A stretch of 36,276 nt of DNA from a virus, in the IMG/VR virus record IMGVR_UViG_3300023119_000065, positions 1 through 36,276 of that record; one strand, given 5' to 3'. This document shows, one piece after another, positions 6,892-14,929 of the stretch (its first letter is position 1; every line of letters begins with the position of its first letter). The notes under the pieces are model-generated. The model was not told where the DNA came from. It did not search any database and saw only the letters and a program-made list of their open reading frames with translations. The position numbers were made by a program, and so were the translations under genes.

Positions 6892-8067
6892 ATGACACAA
6901 GGTACCGGATATATTTACAGTCAGCGTGGTGACGTAGTACTTGGCAAACGTACAGGCACTACAAGGAATCAACCAAGCAATTACAAGCCTTTTAAAATCT
7001 TAAAGGGTGTTGATACAGTTATCACATTTTTTATTCGTGATGTAAACGGATGCAAAATACAATTGCACGATAAAACAATCAAAGCAGTTGTAATGAAGCA
7101 TGACGGACATCACGTATTAGTACAAAAGAATTTACGTGTACAGGATGTCAAAAACGGTGTTGCAACACTACATCTTTCTCCAGGTGATATTGCAAACATG
7201 GGTGCTGGGTTTTATGATATCTTGTTAACTTGGCAAGATGAACTAAACCGTGTACATGCACTTCACAGTGACGCAAACTACCGTTATTGCTATGTTGCTG
7301 AAGTTGTAGACGATTGTGGTCCTATGCATATGGATGCACAGTCAGCATACAGTGACTATGCACTTGGTTTACAAGATCCAGACGATACAGTTTACCCACT
7401 GGGTATTACAAGTAGTTATTGGTCAATTACACTAACTGCAACACTCAGTGTAGATATTACCTTTAGTCTAATGGTAGGCGTTAACTTAAATGTAGCACTG
7501 GGACTTAGTTCTGGCTGTGGTGCAGTCTTTAATGTTAGTATAGGCGTATCATTTGTAATCAATGCTAACTTTGTATATGATATAACATTTGTTTCAGCAG
7601 GTGCAGGCTATCAAGTTGGTGATGTAATTCTTGTTACTGGTGATCAACTGGGTGGTGTGCGTGGTGTAAACGATTTGCGCATACAAGTTGACAGTGTTGA
7701 TTCAACTGGTGCAATCCAGACATACACTGTTACTGGTACACCTAATACAAGTGTATACACAATTGTAACAGAGCCTTTTGAAGGTCCAGCAAGCACCGTA
7801 GCAAACTGCGGCGGTATTAACACATTCAGTGTTACATATGCTGGTGGTGCTACTGGTACAGTACAGATGCAAGGTACACTGAGCCCTAATCCTACAAGCG
7901 ATGCAGATTGGTTTGATGTTCCGCAAGTTTGTGGATATAACAAAGAAATTAAAGTAGCAAACAAGACAGGTACAGAAGCATACCAAACAGATGGTATGTT
8001 TATGTTCGTTAGATTTAAATTCACTTTAACTGTTGGAAGGGTTGACAAAATACACTATAGACGTTAA
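6892..8067 (+). CDS. Virion structural protein (baseplate or fibre related)
   Basis: 391 aa. Residues ~30-140 resemble the beta-sandwich start of baseplate and receptor-binding proteins (PFKILKGVDTVITFFIRD, LSPGDIANMGAGFYDILLTW). A hydrophobic, Gly/Val/Ser-rich region follows. At 230-280 there is a module often repeated in marine phage structural proteins (SAGAGYQVGDVILVTG, LGGVRGVNDLRIQVDSV). The C-terminus ends in a strand pattern typical of virion proteins (FVRFKFTLTVGRVDKIHY). A late promoter box and a GGAG ribosome site precede it. Exact position in the particle is unknown. Its last codons contain the promoter of the primase gene. Confidence 0.75.
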   Translation: MTQGTGYIYSQRGDVVLGKRTGTTRNQPSNYKPFKILKGVDTVITFFIRDVNGCKIQLHDKTIKAVVMKHDGHHVLVQKNLRVQDVKNGVATLHLSPGDIANMGAGFYDILLTWQDELNRVHALHSDANYRYCYVAEVVDDCGPMHMDAQSAYSDYALGLQDPDDTVYPLGITSSYWSITLTATLSVDITFSLMVGVNLNVALGLSSGCGAVFNVSIGVSFVINANFVYDITFVSAGAGYQVGDVILVTGDQLGGVRGVNDLRIQVDSVDSTGAIQTYTVTGTPNTSVYTIVTEPFEGPASTVANCGGINTFSVTYAGGATGTVQMQGTLSPNPTSDADWFDVPQVCGYNKEIKVANKTGTEAYQTDGMFMFVRFKFTLTVGRVDKIHYRR

Positions 8068-8070
8068 TAT
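8042..8070 (+). promoter_or_regulatory. Early sigma70-type promoter placing +1 at the primase ATG
   Basis: TTGACA (8042-8047), 17-bp spacer, TAATAT (8065-8070), lying inside the end of the virion gene. The +1 expected 7 nt downstream is 8077, the A of the primase start codon; no ribosome site exists between. Confidence 0.7.
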
Positions 8071-8076
8071 GGTGTT

Positions 8077-9090
8077 ATGCATTTGGTCCTTGAGTTCACT
8101 AAAAATCTGATCCCCGTTAATTGGAAAACTACTGGCACAGGCTGGACCAGTGGTAATTGTCCTATGTGTGTACAGAATGGACAAAGCAGACCAGATACAA
8201 AAAAGCGTGGTGGTTTTTATTTTGAAGAAGACAAGTTCAGATACAACTGCTTTAACTGTGGCTATAGTACAGGCTGGAGTGAAGGCAAGCAACTCAGCGG
8301 GCGTTTAAAGCGTTTGTACGGTGTGTTTGGTGCAGATAGTAGTGAAATACATCGTTTGCAGATTGAACTTATGCGTGAGCGAGATACTGCTGAACTGCTT
8401 ATTAAAAAGAAAACGGAAGATAAAGAAGTTAAAATTGACTGGCCAGAAATACCACTGCCAGCTCAAACACAAGATTTACACACTGCTGAACTTAGTGAAA
8501 AAGAACTGCCCAAGTTTGTCAGTGCATGTGAGTTTTTAAGTGATAGAAGTTTACTGGATTATCCAGACTGGAAATACAGTACATTTAGTCATTTTAAAAG
8601 TCGTGTTATACTTCCGTTTTATTACAAAGGAAAAGTTGTAGGGTATACTGCACGTTGGGTTGGCGATGTGCCAAATAAAGAAACACCCAAGTACTATGTA
8701 CAACAACCTAAAAACTTTGTTTATGGATTAGATAACCAACATGCTGAAAACCGTTTTGTTATTGTGACAGAAGGACAGTTAGATGCGCTAAGTATTGGTG
8801 GAGTTGCTATTGGCAGTAATAGCATGAGTTTAGACCAATCTAAAATTATTGAAAAATTAGGCAAGCGTATTATACTATTGCCTGATGCAGATAAAGCCAG
8901 TATGCGTTTGGTTAGGCAGGCTATTAAACGTAACTGGATGGTTAGTTTTCCGCCCTGGGACGATGGGGTTAAAGATGCAAATGATGCAGTACAAGCATAT
9001 GGAAAACTGTTTACTATAAAAAGTATAATTAAGTTTGCAGTGGATAATAATACCAAGGCAGAAGTTATGGCAAAAGGTTACTGTAAATGA
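8077..9090 (+). CDS. 61: DNA primase, T4 gp61-like
   Basis: 337 aa (T4 gp61 is 342). The N-terminal zinc ribbon has C28-x2-C31 (NCPMC) and C58-x2-C61 (NCFNC). The TOPRIM catalytic domain follows, with E232 in IVTEGQLDALSIGG and D270-x-D272 in LLPDADKAS. It makes the RNA primers for lagging-strand synthesis and works with the gp41 helicase encoded two genes on. Its promoter lies in the upstream virion gene and predicts a leaderless mRNA. The next gene starts in its stop (ATGA at 9087-9090). Confidence 0.9.
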   Translation: MHLVLEFTKNLIPVNWKTTGTGWTSGNCPMCVQNGQSRPDTKKRGGFYFEEDKFRYNCFNCGYSTGWSEGKQLSGRLKRLYGVFGADSSEIHRLQIELMRERDTAELLIKKKTEDKEVKIDWPEIPLPAQTQDLHTAELSEKELPKFVSACEFLSDRSLLDYPDWKYSTFSHFKSRVILPFYYKGKVVGYTARWVGDVPNKETPKYYVQQPKNFVYGLDNQHAENRFVIVTEGQLDALSIGGVAIGSNSMSLDQSKIIEKLGKRIILLPDADKASMRLVRQAIKRNWMVSFPPWDDGVKDANDAVQAYGKLFTIKSIIKFAVDNNTKAEVMAKGYCK

Positions 9091-9374
9091 GAAGAAGTTA
9101 TACACCACGGTATGATGCACACGCCGCAAAAGAAGCATTATTTGAGGTAGAATATTTGAGGCACATATCAGCACATGCAGAAATAAAGAAACGTTTGGAA
9201 AATAAATTTGCTTGGGTACCAACAAAGATGAAAAGTGGCTCGATTGTTTGGCTAAAATCGTATATAATAGAATATACATATGTTGATTTAGCAACAACGG
9301 AACGCTTTTTAGGTGAAAAATATTACACAAATGATGAATATATAGAAGCAAAATTAAAAGGTGAAGTCATTTAA
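9087..9374 (+). CDS. Hypothetical protein between primase and helicase
   Basis: 95 aa, basic at the N-terminus (MRRSYTPRYDAHAAKEALF), with a WVPTKMKSGSIVWLK strand pair in the middle and a helical C-terminal third. No family recognised. It is coupled by overlapping codons to the primase gene upstream (ATGA) and the helicase gene downstream (TAATG), so it should be made with them and may take part in the primosome; a helicase-loading or regulatory role is only a guess from position. Confidence 0.65.
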   Translation: MRRSYTPRYDAHAAKEALFEVEYLRHISAHAEIKKRLENKFAWVPTKMKSGSIVWLKSYIIEYTYVDLATTERFLGEKYYTNDEYIEAKLKGEVI

Positions 9375-10765
9375 TGGCAGAAGATTATAACGAAGAATTA
9401 CAAAAACTGTATCTGGAGTTTTTGCAAGCGGATAGAGAATTGTTTGTTCGCTGCAACGCTATCTTAAATGCAGATTATTTTGATCGCAGTCTACGTAATG
9501 CAGTGCGGTTTATGCAAGAGCATGTTGAAAAATATGGCGACATGCCTACACTTGAACAGATGAAAGTCAAGGGTAATGTAGAGCTACAGGATTTGCGTGA
9601 CAACACACAAGCACATCAAGATTGGTTTTTAGATGAGTTTGAAAAGTTTTGTAGACACAAGGGTTTAGAAAAAGCAATCTTAGCAAGTACTGACAAACTG
9701 GAAAAAGGCGAGTTTGGCAGTGTTGAAAAGATGATTAAAGATGCTGTACAAATTGGACTTGCGAAAGACTTGGGTACAGACTACTGGAGTGATCCAGCAG
9801 CAAGACTACAAATTATTAAAGAGCAAAAAGGCGGTACTAGCACTGGTTGGACAACCTTTGACAAGTTTTTGTATGGCGGATTTAACCGTGGCGAACTAAA
9901 CATCTTTGCAGGTGGTAGTGGATCTGGTAAAAGTTTGTTTATGCAGAACATCGCACTAAACTGGGTACTGGCTGGTATGAACGTAGTTTATGTAAGTCTC
10001 GAGCTTAGTGAAGAGCTGTGTAGTATGCGTATGGACAGTATGCTAACAGGATATAGTACTCGCGACTTGTTTAAGAATATGGAAGATGTAGATCTTAAAC
10101 TGCGTATGACAAGTAAAAAAGCAGGTAAACTACAAGTTGTACAATTGCCAAATGGATGTAACGTAAATGACTTGAAAGCATATTTAAAAGAGTATCAGAT
10201 CCAACATGGTGTAACAGTTGATGCAATGTGCGTGGACTACTTGGACTTGATGTCTCCAGCAGGTAAAAAGATCAGTGCAAGCGACTTGTTTATTAAAGAC
10301 AAATATGTAAGTGAAGAACTACGCAACTTTGCAATTGAGCAGAATATTTTGTTTGTTACAGCATCGCAGTTGAACCGTGCTAGTGTTGATGAAGTAGAAT
10401 TTGATCACAGTCATATCAGTGGTGGTATTAGTAAGATTAACACTGCTGATAATGTTGTAGGTATCTTTACAAGTCGTGCAATGCGTGAACGTGGTAGAGC
10501 GCAAATACAGTTTATGAAAACACGTAGTAGTAGCGGTGTTGGCCAAAAACTAGACTTGGCATTTAATATTGAAAGTTTGCGTATTACTGATTTGGATGAT
10601 GATGAATTAGAGGATATGAATAGCGGAACTAGTGCCATTTATGACAAGCTCAAGAAACAAAGTGAATCCAGCCAAGCTGGAATTGTATCTCAGACAAACA
10701 GTGTGGTTGAGACGGCCGTCAATAACACTGATAAGCTACGAAGTATTCTTAAACGTGCAGAATAA
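9374..10765 (+). CDS. 41: Replicative DNA helicase, T4 gp41/DnaB-like
   Basis: 463 aa (T4 gp41 is 475). The N-terminal helical domain covers about 1-150. The RecA-type core has STGWTTFDKFLYGGFNRGE (156-174), Walker A GGSGSGKS (180-187), catalytic SLE (208-210), Walker B CVDYLDL near 284-290 and the DnaB-type LFVTASQLNR segment with sensor Gln. It unwinds DNA 5' to 3' ahead of the fork as a hexamer and binds the gp61 primase. The C-terminal ~60 residues are Ser/Asn-rich and probably flexible. It is the last gene of the primase operon; 210 bp without an assigned gene follow. Confidence 0.92.
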   Translation: MAEDYNEELQKLYLEFLQADRELFVRCNAILNADYFDRSLRNAVRFMQEHVEKYGDMPTLEQMKVKGNVELQDLRDNTQAHQDWFLDEFEKFCRHKGLEKAILASTDKLEKGEFGSVEKMIKDAVQIGLAKDLGTDYWSDPAARLQIIKEQKGGTSTGWTTFDKFLYGGFNRGELNIFAGGSGSGKSLFMQNIALNWVLAGMNVVYVSLELSEELCSMRMDSMLTGYSTRDLFKNMEDVDLKLRMTSKKAGKLQVVQLPNGCNVNDLKAYLKEYQIQHGVTVDAMCVDYLDLMSPAGKKISASDLFIKDKYVSEELRNFAIEQNILFVTASQLNRASVDEVEFDHSHISGGISKINTADNVVGIFTSRAMRERGRAQIQFMKTRSSSGVGQKLDLAFNIESLRITDLDDDELEDMNSGTSAIYDKLKKQSESSQAGIVSQTNSVVETAVNNTDKLRSILKRAE

Positions 10766-10833
10766 GATTTCTTCATCACTCTTTACTACAGGATTAAAAC
10801 ATGCTATATAGTAATTATTGTCTACACTTACAC

Positions 10834-10850
10834 AGTGCTCCTGTGTCAAC
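10834..10850 (+). other. Short hairpin in the gp41 downstream gap
   Basis: ACACAG (10830s), loop TGCTC, CTGTGT forms a 6-bp stem inside the 210-bp gap 10766-10975. No T-run follows directly; a T-rich stretch starts near 10891. It may be a weak terminator or processing site for the primase-helicase transcript. Apart from the late box at 10943 I see no gene in this gap; a 27-codon frame at 10801 is not convincing. Confidence 0.3.
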
Positions 10851-10942
10851 GTCACTTCTTATCCATCACAGGGTCTATCAATAATGTACAGTTTTTTATT
10901 TTTTGCAGTTTTATTCCCCTTCACTAATAATTATCTAAATTC

Positions 10943-10950
10943 GCTAAATA
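10943..10950 (+). promoter_or_regulatory. Late promoter box GCTAAATA
   Basis: CTAAATA-type late box, 26 bp before the start of the long late operon at 10976. A short CCCTT/AAGGG pairing (10917-10921 with 10961-10965) flanks it and would touch the ribosome site, but it is only 5 bp. Confidence 0.55.
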
Positions 10951-10975
10951 CTACTAACAAAAGGGTTGATATGCT

Positions 10976-11239
10976 ATGAAAAGACGTACTAGATCTATTC
11001 TTGAAGAGATCAACAGCATTGGCGACACTCATGATCGTAAATATATTGTTGAAAACACCGCTAGTAATGTCATTACCAGTGCAAGTAACTTGATTAAACT
11101 TATTACGGAAACGTATGATGAGCAAACCAGTCAGGACCTTGTCAAACGTTTAATTAACAGTATCAGAACCCAGGATGAAATGAAGTTTAAAAGAGGCATT
11201 AAAAAAGCGAATGAAAGTAAAGGACATTCTGGGAACTAA
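10976..11239 (+). CDS. Conserved late hypothetical protein, 87 aa
   Basis: A small helical protein that starts MKRRTRSILEEINSIGDTHD and has a basic, Gly/Ser-rich tail. Marine T4-like phages carry similar short proteins (R-R-T-R-S-I-L-E-E start, LINSIR-x-QD centre) in their late region; function unknown. The first ten residues end in I-L-E, which fits the (L/I)xE cleavage site of T4-type prohead protease and raises the possibility of an internal head protein. A late box and a weak AAGGG site precede it. Its 3' end overlaps the next gene by 29 bp. Confidence 0.68.
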   Translation: MKRRTRSILEEINSIGDTHDRKYIVENTASNVITSASNLIKLITETYDEQTSQDLVKRLINSIRTQDEMKFKRGIKKANESKGHSGN

Positions 11240-12122
11240 TCCCCTTAACAAAAAATATAGAGGACAACGCAAGCCACGTCATCGTGGCCGCGATCTTCGT
11301 GAAGGCGGAAGTGCACCAGGTGTAGGTCCAATTCATATTGACGAAATTAAACCTACACTAGAACCATTATCAAAAGATTTAGGTGTTGACTTATATAGCC
11401 AAGCACTAGGTAGTGTTGGCAAGAAGCAATTTAGTGGCGATATTGATGTTGCAATTGATATTCCGCCAGAGAAACTTGAAGAGTTTGGCGAAAAATTAAA
11501 AAATCATCCACTAATTTCTTACTATTCAAAAACAAGCGTGTTTATTACAAAAATTAAAATTCAAAATTATGATCCTGACCGTGAGATGATTGATCCACGT
11601 ACTGGCGAAAACCGTGGTGTTCCTGAAGGACGTACTGGGTTCGTTCAAGTAGACTTTATGCCTGGTAACCCTAAGTGGATGAAAACATATTACCACTCAC
11701 CACATGAAAAAGACAGCAAGTACAAAGGTACATTCCGTAACATTATGATTGCCAGCATTGCTGGTAGATTAAATGTAGTTGCAAGTGATGAGAAAACTGA
11801 AGATGGACGCCCAATGGAAATGGAACGTTGGATGTGGAGTTCAAATGGTTTAGTGCGTGTTAAACGTACACCTGTTCCTAAAAAGAATGGCGAAGGTTAT
11901 ACAAAGCAAAACAAAAACGAAGTAATTGATGGACCATTTTATGATGATGCAGAAATTGCCAAAAAACTAAAATTGGACAGTCCTGCGGATATGTACAGTT
12001 TTGAAACATTACTGGCCGCTGTTAAGAAAAATTACAGTAAAGAACTAGCGTCTGCAATTATTAATGATTTTAAAAACAACAAACAAGTAATAGACATGGG
12101 TATGCCAGATGAAATTTCGTGA
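11211..12122 (+). CDS. Nucleotidyltransferase-fold protein
   Basis: 303 aa. A basic N-terminal arm (KKYRGQRKPRHRGRDLR, 14-30) precedes a nucleotidyltransferase core of the pol-beta superfamily: ALGSVGKK (65-72) supplies the helix-turn Gly-Ser, SGDIDVAID (75-83) the D77-x-D79 pair, and FVQVDFMPG (144-152) the third acidic residue D148. Such enzymes add nucleotides to RNA, proteins or small molecules; nothing identifies the substrate. It overlaps both neighbours (29 bp and 14 bp). The downstream partner is a ligase-like nucleotidyltransferase, so the two may act in one nucleic-acid end-processing pathway. It is expressed late. Confidence 0.75.
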   Translation: MKVKDILGTNPLNKKYRGQRKPRHRGRDLREGGSAPGVGPIHIDEIKPTLEPLSKDLGVDLYSQALGSVGKKQFSGDIDVAIDIPPEKLEEFGEKLKNHPLISYYSKTSVFITKIKIQNYDPDREMIDPRTGENRGVPEGRTGFVQVDFMPGNPKWMKTYYHSPHEKDSKYKGTFRNIMIASIAGRLNVVASDEKTEDGRPMEMERWMWSSNGLVRVKRTPVPKKNGEGYTKQNKNEVIDGPFYDDAEIAKKLKLDSPADMYSFETLLAAVKKNYSKELASAIINDFKNNKQVIDMGMPDEIS

Positions 12123-13239
12123 GTTAATTACTGAAAACAAAAAGCCCATAATGGAAAAGGCTGAAGCACGTATCCAACACTTGGAGGATATGGTGTTGTT
12201 TAGTGGCAGTGCAGGTGCACGTAAGGCACTGGACACACTGGAAAACATTCAATCCAATCCCAAAGCAATCACTGTAAAGTGGGACGGCTCACCAGCAGTT
12301 ATTTTTGGTAGAGACGAACGTGGTGATTTTATTCTTACAGATAAAAGTGGCTTTGGTGCCAAGGGTTATGACGGTAAGGTAAAAAGTGCCAAAGCATTAC
12401 AAAATATGTTATTAAGCCGTGGTAAAGAAGCACCAGATGATAGCCGTAAAGCATTTGCAGCAAACATGGCCAACAGTTGGAGTGTTTTTGAAAGCAGTGT
12501 GCCAAAAGACTTCCGTGGTTATATGTGGGGCGATTTGCTTTACTATGATACACCACAAGTAGAAGATGGTGACTTTGTTTTTAAACCTAACCTAGTAGTA
12601 TATCGTGTAAAAGCAGATAGTGATATTGGTAAGCGTATTGCACGTAGTAAAGCTGGTGTTGTTATCCACATGTATCTTGATTTAGAAGGTAACAAGTCTA
12701 GAGCTGATGCAAATGCACTAAATGAAGGTGCACTACTTGTAATGCCTCCAGTTACAGCACAACAGCCGCCAGTAGTAGACAAAAATATTTTTGCTAAAGC
12801 AGAGTCGCTACTAAACAAAAGTGGCAACAGTATTGACAAACTATTGGATGACAATACACTAAGAGCACTTAAAATTACAGATTTAAAAAATGTTCTTTAT
12901 AGTTATGTTAACCACAAAGTAAAGACACGCAGCCTTGATAACTTGGCAAATGAATTTGTTGACTGGTTAACTGGTAGTAAAGTAAGTGGCGTTAAACAGG
13001 AACGTATTAAAGAACATATTAGTAGTGATCCAGTTGCATTCCAAAATTTGTTTGCACTTGTTACAAGTATCATGCAAGCAAAGAACGATGTAATTAAACA
13101 ATTAGACAGTCAAGAAGCAGATGTAGAAGCATATACAGACGGCGAGCGTGGCGGCGAAGGCTACGTTATTGGTACAGGCGATGCTAAACTAGTTAACCGT
13201 AGTGGTTTTAGTGCAGCAAACCTTAATAAAGTAAAGTAA
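12109..13239 (+). CDS. ATP-dependent ligase-like nucleotidyltransferase
   Basis: 376 aa. Motifs of the covalent nucleotidyltransferase (DNA/RNA ligase) superfamily are visible: motif I KWDG (K57 as the candidate adenylation Lys), a following Arg in IFGRDE (R68), VFESSV and MWGDLLYY near 126-145 in motif III positions, and at the C-terminus EGYVI (350-354, motif IV) and DAKLV (358-362, motif V). A long helical insertion separates motifs III and IV. It should bind ATP and form an enzyme-AMP; whether it joins DNA, RNA or something else is unknown. The N-terminus MKFRELITE resembles a T4 capsid-targeting leader ending in I-x-E, so it may be packed in the head. Confidence 0.74.
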   Translation: MKFRELITENKKPIMEKAEARIQHLEDMVLFSGSAGARKALDTLENIQSNPKAITVKWDGSPAVIFGRDERGDFILTDKSGFGAKGYDGKVKSAKALQNMLLSRGKEAPDDSRKAFAANMANSWSVFESSVPKDFRGYMWGDLLYYDTPQVEDGDFVFKPNLVVYRVKADSDIGKRIARSKAGVVIHMYLDLEGNKSRADANALNEGALLVMPPVTAQQPPVVDKNIFAKAESLLNKSGNSIDKLLDDNTLRALKITDLKNVLYSYVNHKVKTRSLDNLANEFVDWLTGSKVSGVKQERIKEHISSDPVAFQNLFALVTSIMQAKNDVIKQLDSQEADVEAYTDGERGGEGYVIGTGDAKLVNRSGFSAANLNKVK

Positions 13240-13250
13240 TAAATATCAAT

Positions 13251-14045
13251 ATGGACAAGAAATATACAGCAACGGAATGGGCAATGATGGAAGGTGGTCA
13301 CACTGTACCAGAATCTTCCAACAAGTTCAGCTTCGTTAAAGACTTAAATGAAAGTAGCCAATATCGTACTCGCCAAAATGTATATGGCGTTAGTGCTAGA
13401 GAACTTGCGGATCATGCATTTATTGATCTAATGACACTTTGGATACTTTATAATGAATTTGATTATGCACCAATCAGTATCAAGTATGCTGCAAAAACAA
13501 TGATGTACGGTGGCTTCCGTAATTATAGACAAAGCGGTACAGACTTGTATATGACACTGCACTTTATTACAAACAAAGACGCAGACGCTATCAAAGGCGG
13601 CGGTGCAGACAATACATTACTACAGCGTATTAATGTACCAGAAACAAGACTTAAAAACTATCTTAACCAAATGAAATACAATCAATTATCACAAGGTCAA
13701 GCAAGACAGTTTTTACAAGAAATGGAACGCAAGTTATATGTAACAAATAGTAGTTACCGTAGTGTAAGACGCTTGGCACAAGACTGGCCAAAACTAAATG
13801 AAACACAACGTGCACTAGTAGTTACACGTATACTTCAGTTTTATAGAACACACGCTAGAAGAAGTGAACTATTTGGATTCTTATCTGACCTAGCACGTAG
13901 TAAAAAATTAGAAATTAGAAACGCAAACAACGCAGAACAACCAAAAAGTAAAACAACAGCAACAATAGCAAAAGCAGCCGCACTAGGCGCAGCAGGCTAT
14001 GCTGGGTTCCAAATTGGTAGATCAATTGGTCGTAAATTAGTATAA
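13251..14045 (+). CDS. Late hypothetical protein with glycine-zipper C-terminus
   Basis: 264 aa. The N-terminal ~220 residues are helical with many Tyr, Arg and Gln (YRTRQNVYGVSARELADHAF) and resemble nothing I can name. The C-terminus is an Ala/Gly-rich segment (AALGAAGYAGFQIGRSIG) with GxxxG-like spacing, suggesting membrane insertion or tight helix packing. An AATAAATA box (13238-13245) lies only 6 bp before the ATG, so if used the late transcript would have almost no leader. There is no ribosome site. It lies in the late block between the ligase-like gene and another unknown. Confidence 0.65.
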   Translation: MDKKYTATEWAMMEGGHTVPESSNKFSFVKDLNESSQYRTRQNVYGVSARELADHAFIDLMTLWILYNEFDYAPISIKYAAKTMMYGGFRNYRQSGTDLYMTLHFITNKDADAIKGGGADNTLLQRINVPETRLKNYLNQMKYNQLSQGQARQFLQEMERKLYVTNSSYRSVRRLAQDWPKLNETQRALVVTRILQFYRTHARRSELFGFLSDLARSKKLEIRNANNAEQPKSKTTATIAKAAALGAAGYAGFQIGRSIGRKLV

Positions 14046-14051
14046 TAAAAA

Positions 14052-14477
14052 ATGACACAAGATGAAGATGGGTTGGTGTATTATACAGCATACACACTTG
14101 TTGATATCACTGACAGTAAAAACACAGATCCAAGAAGTCCTGACAAGTTAGGATATAATCAAGCACAAAACTTAAATGTATTGTTACAGTTGATTGGATT
14201 AAGAGCACAGCCTATTGTATTGGGCATCAGCAAGTATGAAGATCAGGATCTGGGCGATTATAAATTTAATCACACTGGCAAGCACACAGTTTGGAAATTG
14301 GTGTTTAAAACTGAGTATGCAAATGCTTGGGCAGCAAATGGAAACTTGACACATCATTTAGAGCAAGATTGTAATGGTGTAGCAGTTAGTACTGGCTTAA
14401 CAGAAACTGCTGATATGAAAAGCAAGACATTTGCACTAAATGACAATCTTTACTTTACCACTAGTGTAAAATTATAA
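14052..14477 (+). CDS. Conserved late hypothetical protein, 141 aa
   Basis: A mostly beta-strand protein beginning with YYTAYTLVDITDS (10-22), then QNLNVLLQLIGLRAQP (37-52), a GKHTVWKLVFKTEY strand (77-90) and a C-terminal TGLTETADMKSKTFALNDNLYFT. This pattern (TAYTLVDIT, LLQ-IGLRAQP, HTVW) recurs in marine T4-like phages as an uncharacterised, probably virion-associated protein. No Shine-Dalgarno is seen; the upstream sequence reads TATAAT and A-runs. The late promoter at 14507 follows its stop. Confidence 0.66.
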   Translation: MTQDEDGLVYYTAYTLVDITDSKNTDPRSPDKLGYNQAQNLNVLLQLIGLRAQPIVLGISKYEDQDLGDYKFNHTGKHTVWKLVFKTEYANAWAANGNLTHHLEQDCNGVAVSTGLTETADMKSKTFALNDNLYFTTSVKL

Positions 14478-14506
14478 AGTAGTCTTATTATCTACACGAT
14501 ATAGTA

Positions 14507-14514
14507 TATAAATA
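14507..14514 (+). promoter_or_regulatory. Canonical T4 late promoter TATAAATA
   Basis: Exact match to the T4 late consensus. The predicted start near 14520 gives a ~110-nt leader for the gene at 14632. Confidence 0.75.
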
Positions 14515-14520
14515 TTAACG

Positions 14521-14541
14521 TAGAAGGATTGATTCCTTTTA
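14521..14541 (+). other. 5' leader stem-loop
   Basis: TAGAAGGA and TCCTTTTA (14521-14528 and 14534-14541) form an 8-bp stem with one G-U around a TTGAT loop at the start of the predicted late leader. It may protect the RNA 5' end. The rest of the leader to 14631 shows no gene. Confidence 0.4.
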
Positions 14542-14631
14542 ATAGGCAACATTAACTAGGCACAAAACACAGGCTCAACACTCACTATTAACGCATCTCA
14601 CGATCGGAGATGGAAAAGTAGGTAACGAGAA

Positions 14632-14880
14632 ATGTCCGAACTGGAAAGAACAAACCTAGAAGCTCATGTTGATCTCTGTCAAGAGAGGTATAGAGTTTTG
14701 GAAGAAAAAGTAAACAGACTTTCTGATGGTCTAGATCGTCTAGCAGGCGATATGCGAGATATGAGAGAAGAAAATATCAAGCAGCATCAGAGTACAAATA
14801 AAATGCTTATCGTAACCGCTGGAACTGTTATCAGTGGGTTGCTTGGCACAATAGTGACAGTACTACTGGCACTATCCTAA
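14632..14880 (+). CDS. Coiled-coil protein with C-terminal membrane segment (holin/XhlA-like)
   Basis: 82 aa. Residues ~5-55 form a heptad-rich coiled coil (LCQERYRVLEEKVNRLSDGL, then DRLAGDMRDMREEN), and residues ~58-81 form one transmembrane helix (MLIVTAGTVISGLLGTIVTV). The layout matches XhlA-like phage membrane proteins, and similar 70-85-aa proteins occur in marine T4-like phages. A holin or lysis-accessory role is possible but unproven. It is transcribed from the consensus late promoter at 14507 with a long leader and is followed directly by a hairpin with a T-run. Confidence 0.72.
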   Translation: MSELERTNLEAHVDLCQERYRVLEEKVNRLSDGLDRLAGDMRDMREENIKQHQSTNKMLIVTAGTVISGLLGTIVTVLLALS

Positions 14881-14927
14881 CTCCTTGAAGAATTTATCAA
14901 TAAGATAAATATCGTTAAGGAGTTTTT
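14879..14927 (+). terminator. Combined terminator, late promoter and ribosome-site switch
   Basis: AACTCCTT (14879-14886) pairs with AAGGAGTT (14917-14924), and ATTTATC (14892-14898) pairs with GATAAAT (14904-14910) around loop AATAA. About 19 pairs form with one bulge and one mismatch, followed by TTTTT (14923-14927). The late box GATAAATA (14904-14911) is in the stem and the 3' arm is the AAGGAG ribosome site of the gene at 14930. Confidence 0.75.
14904..14911 (+). promoter_or_regulatory. Late promoter box GATAAATA
   Basis: Late box within the hairpin stem. A start near 14917 removes the 5' arm and leaves AAGGAG free for translation of the basic protein gene. Confidence 0.7.
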
Positions 14928-14929
14928 CT

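Noticed and set aside
10801-10884. 27-codon plus-strand frame in the gap after gp41
   Set aside because: No ribosome site, odd composition and overlap with a hairpin.
13238-13245. AATAAATA as a late promoter for the gene at 13251
   Set aside because: Matches the box but lies 6 bp before the ATG and is partly made of the preceding stop codon; kept only as a remark in the gene entry.
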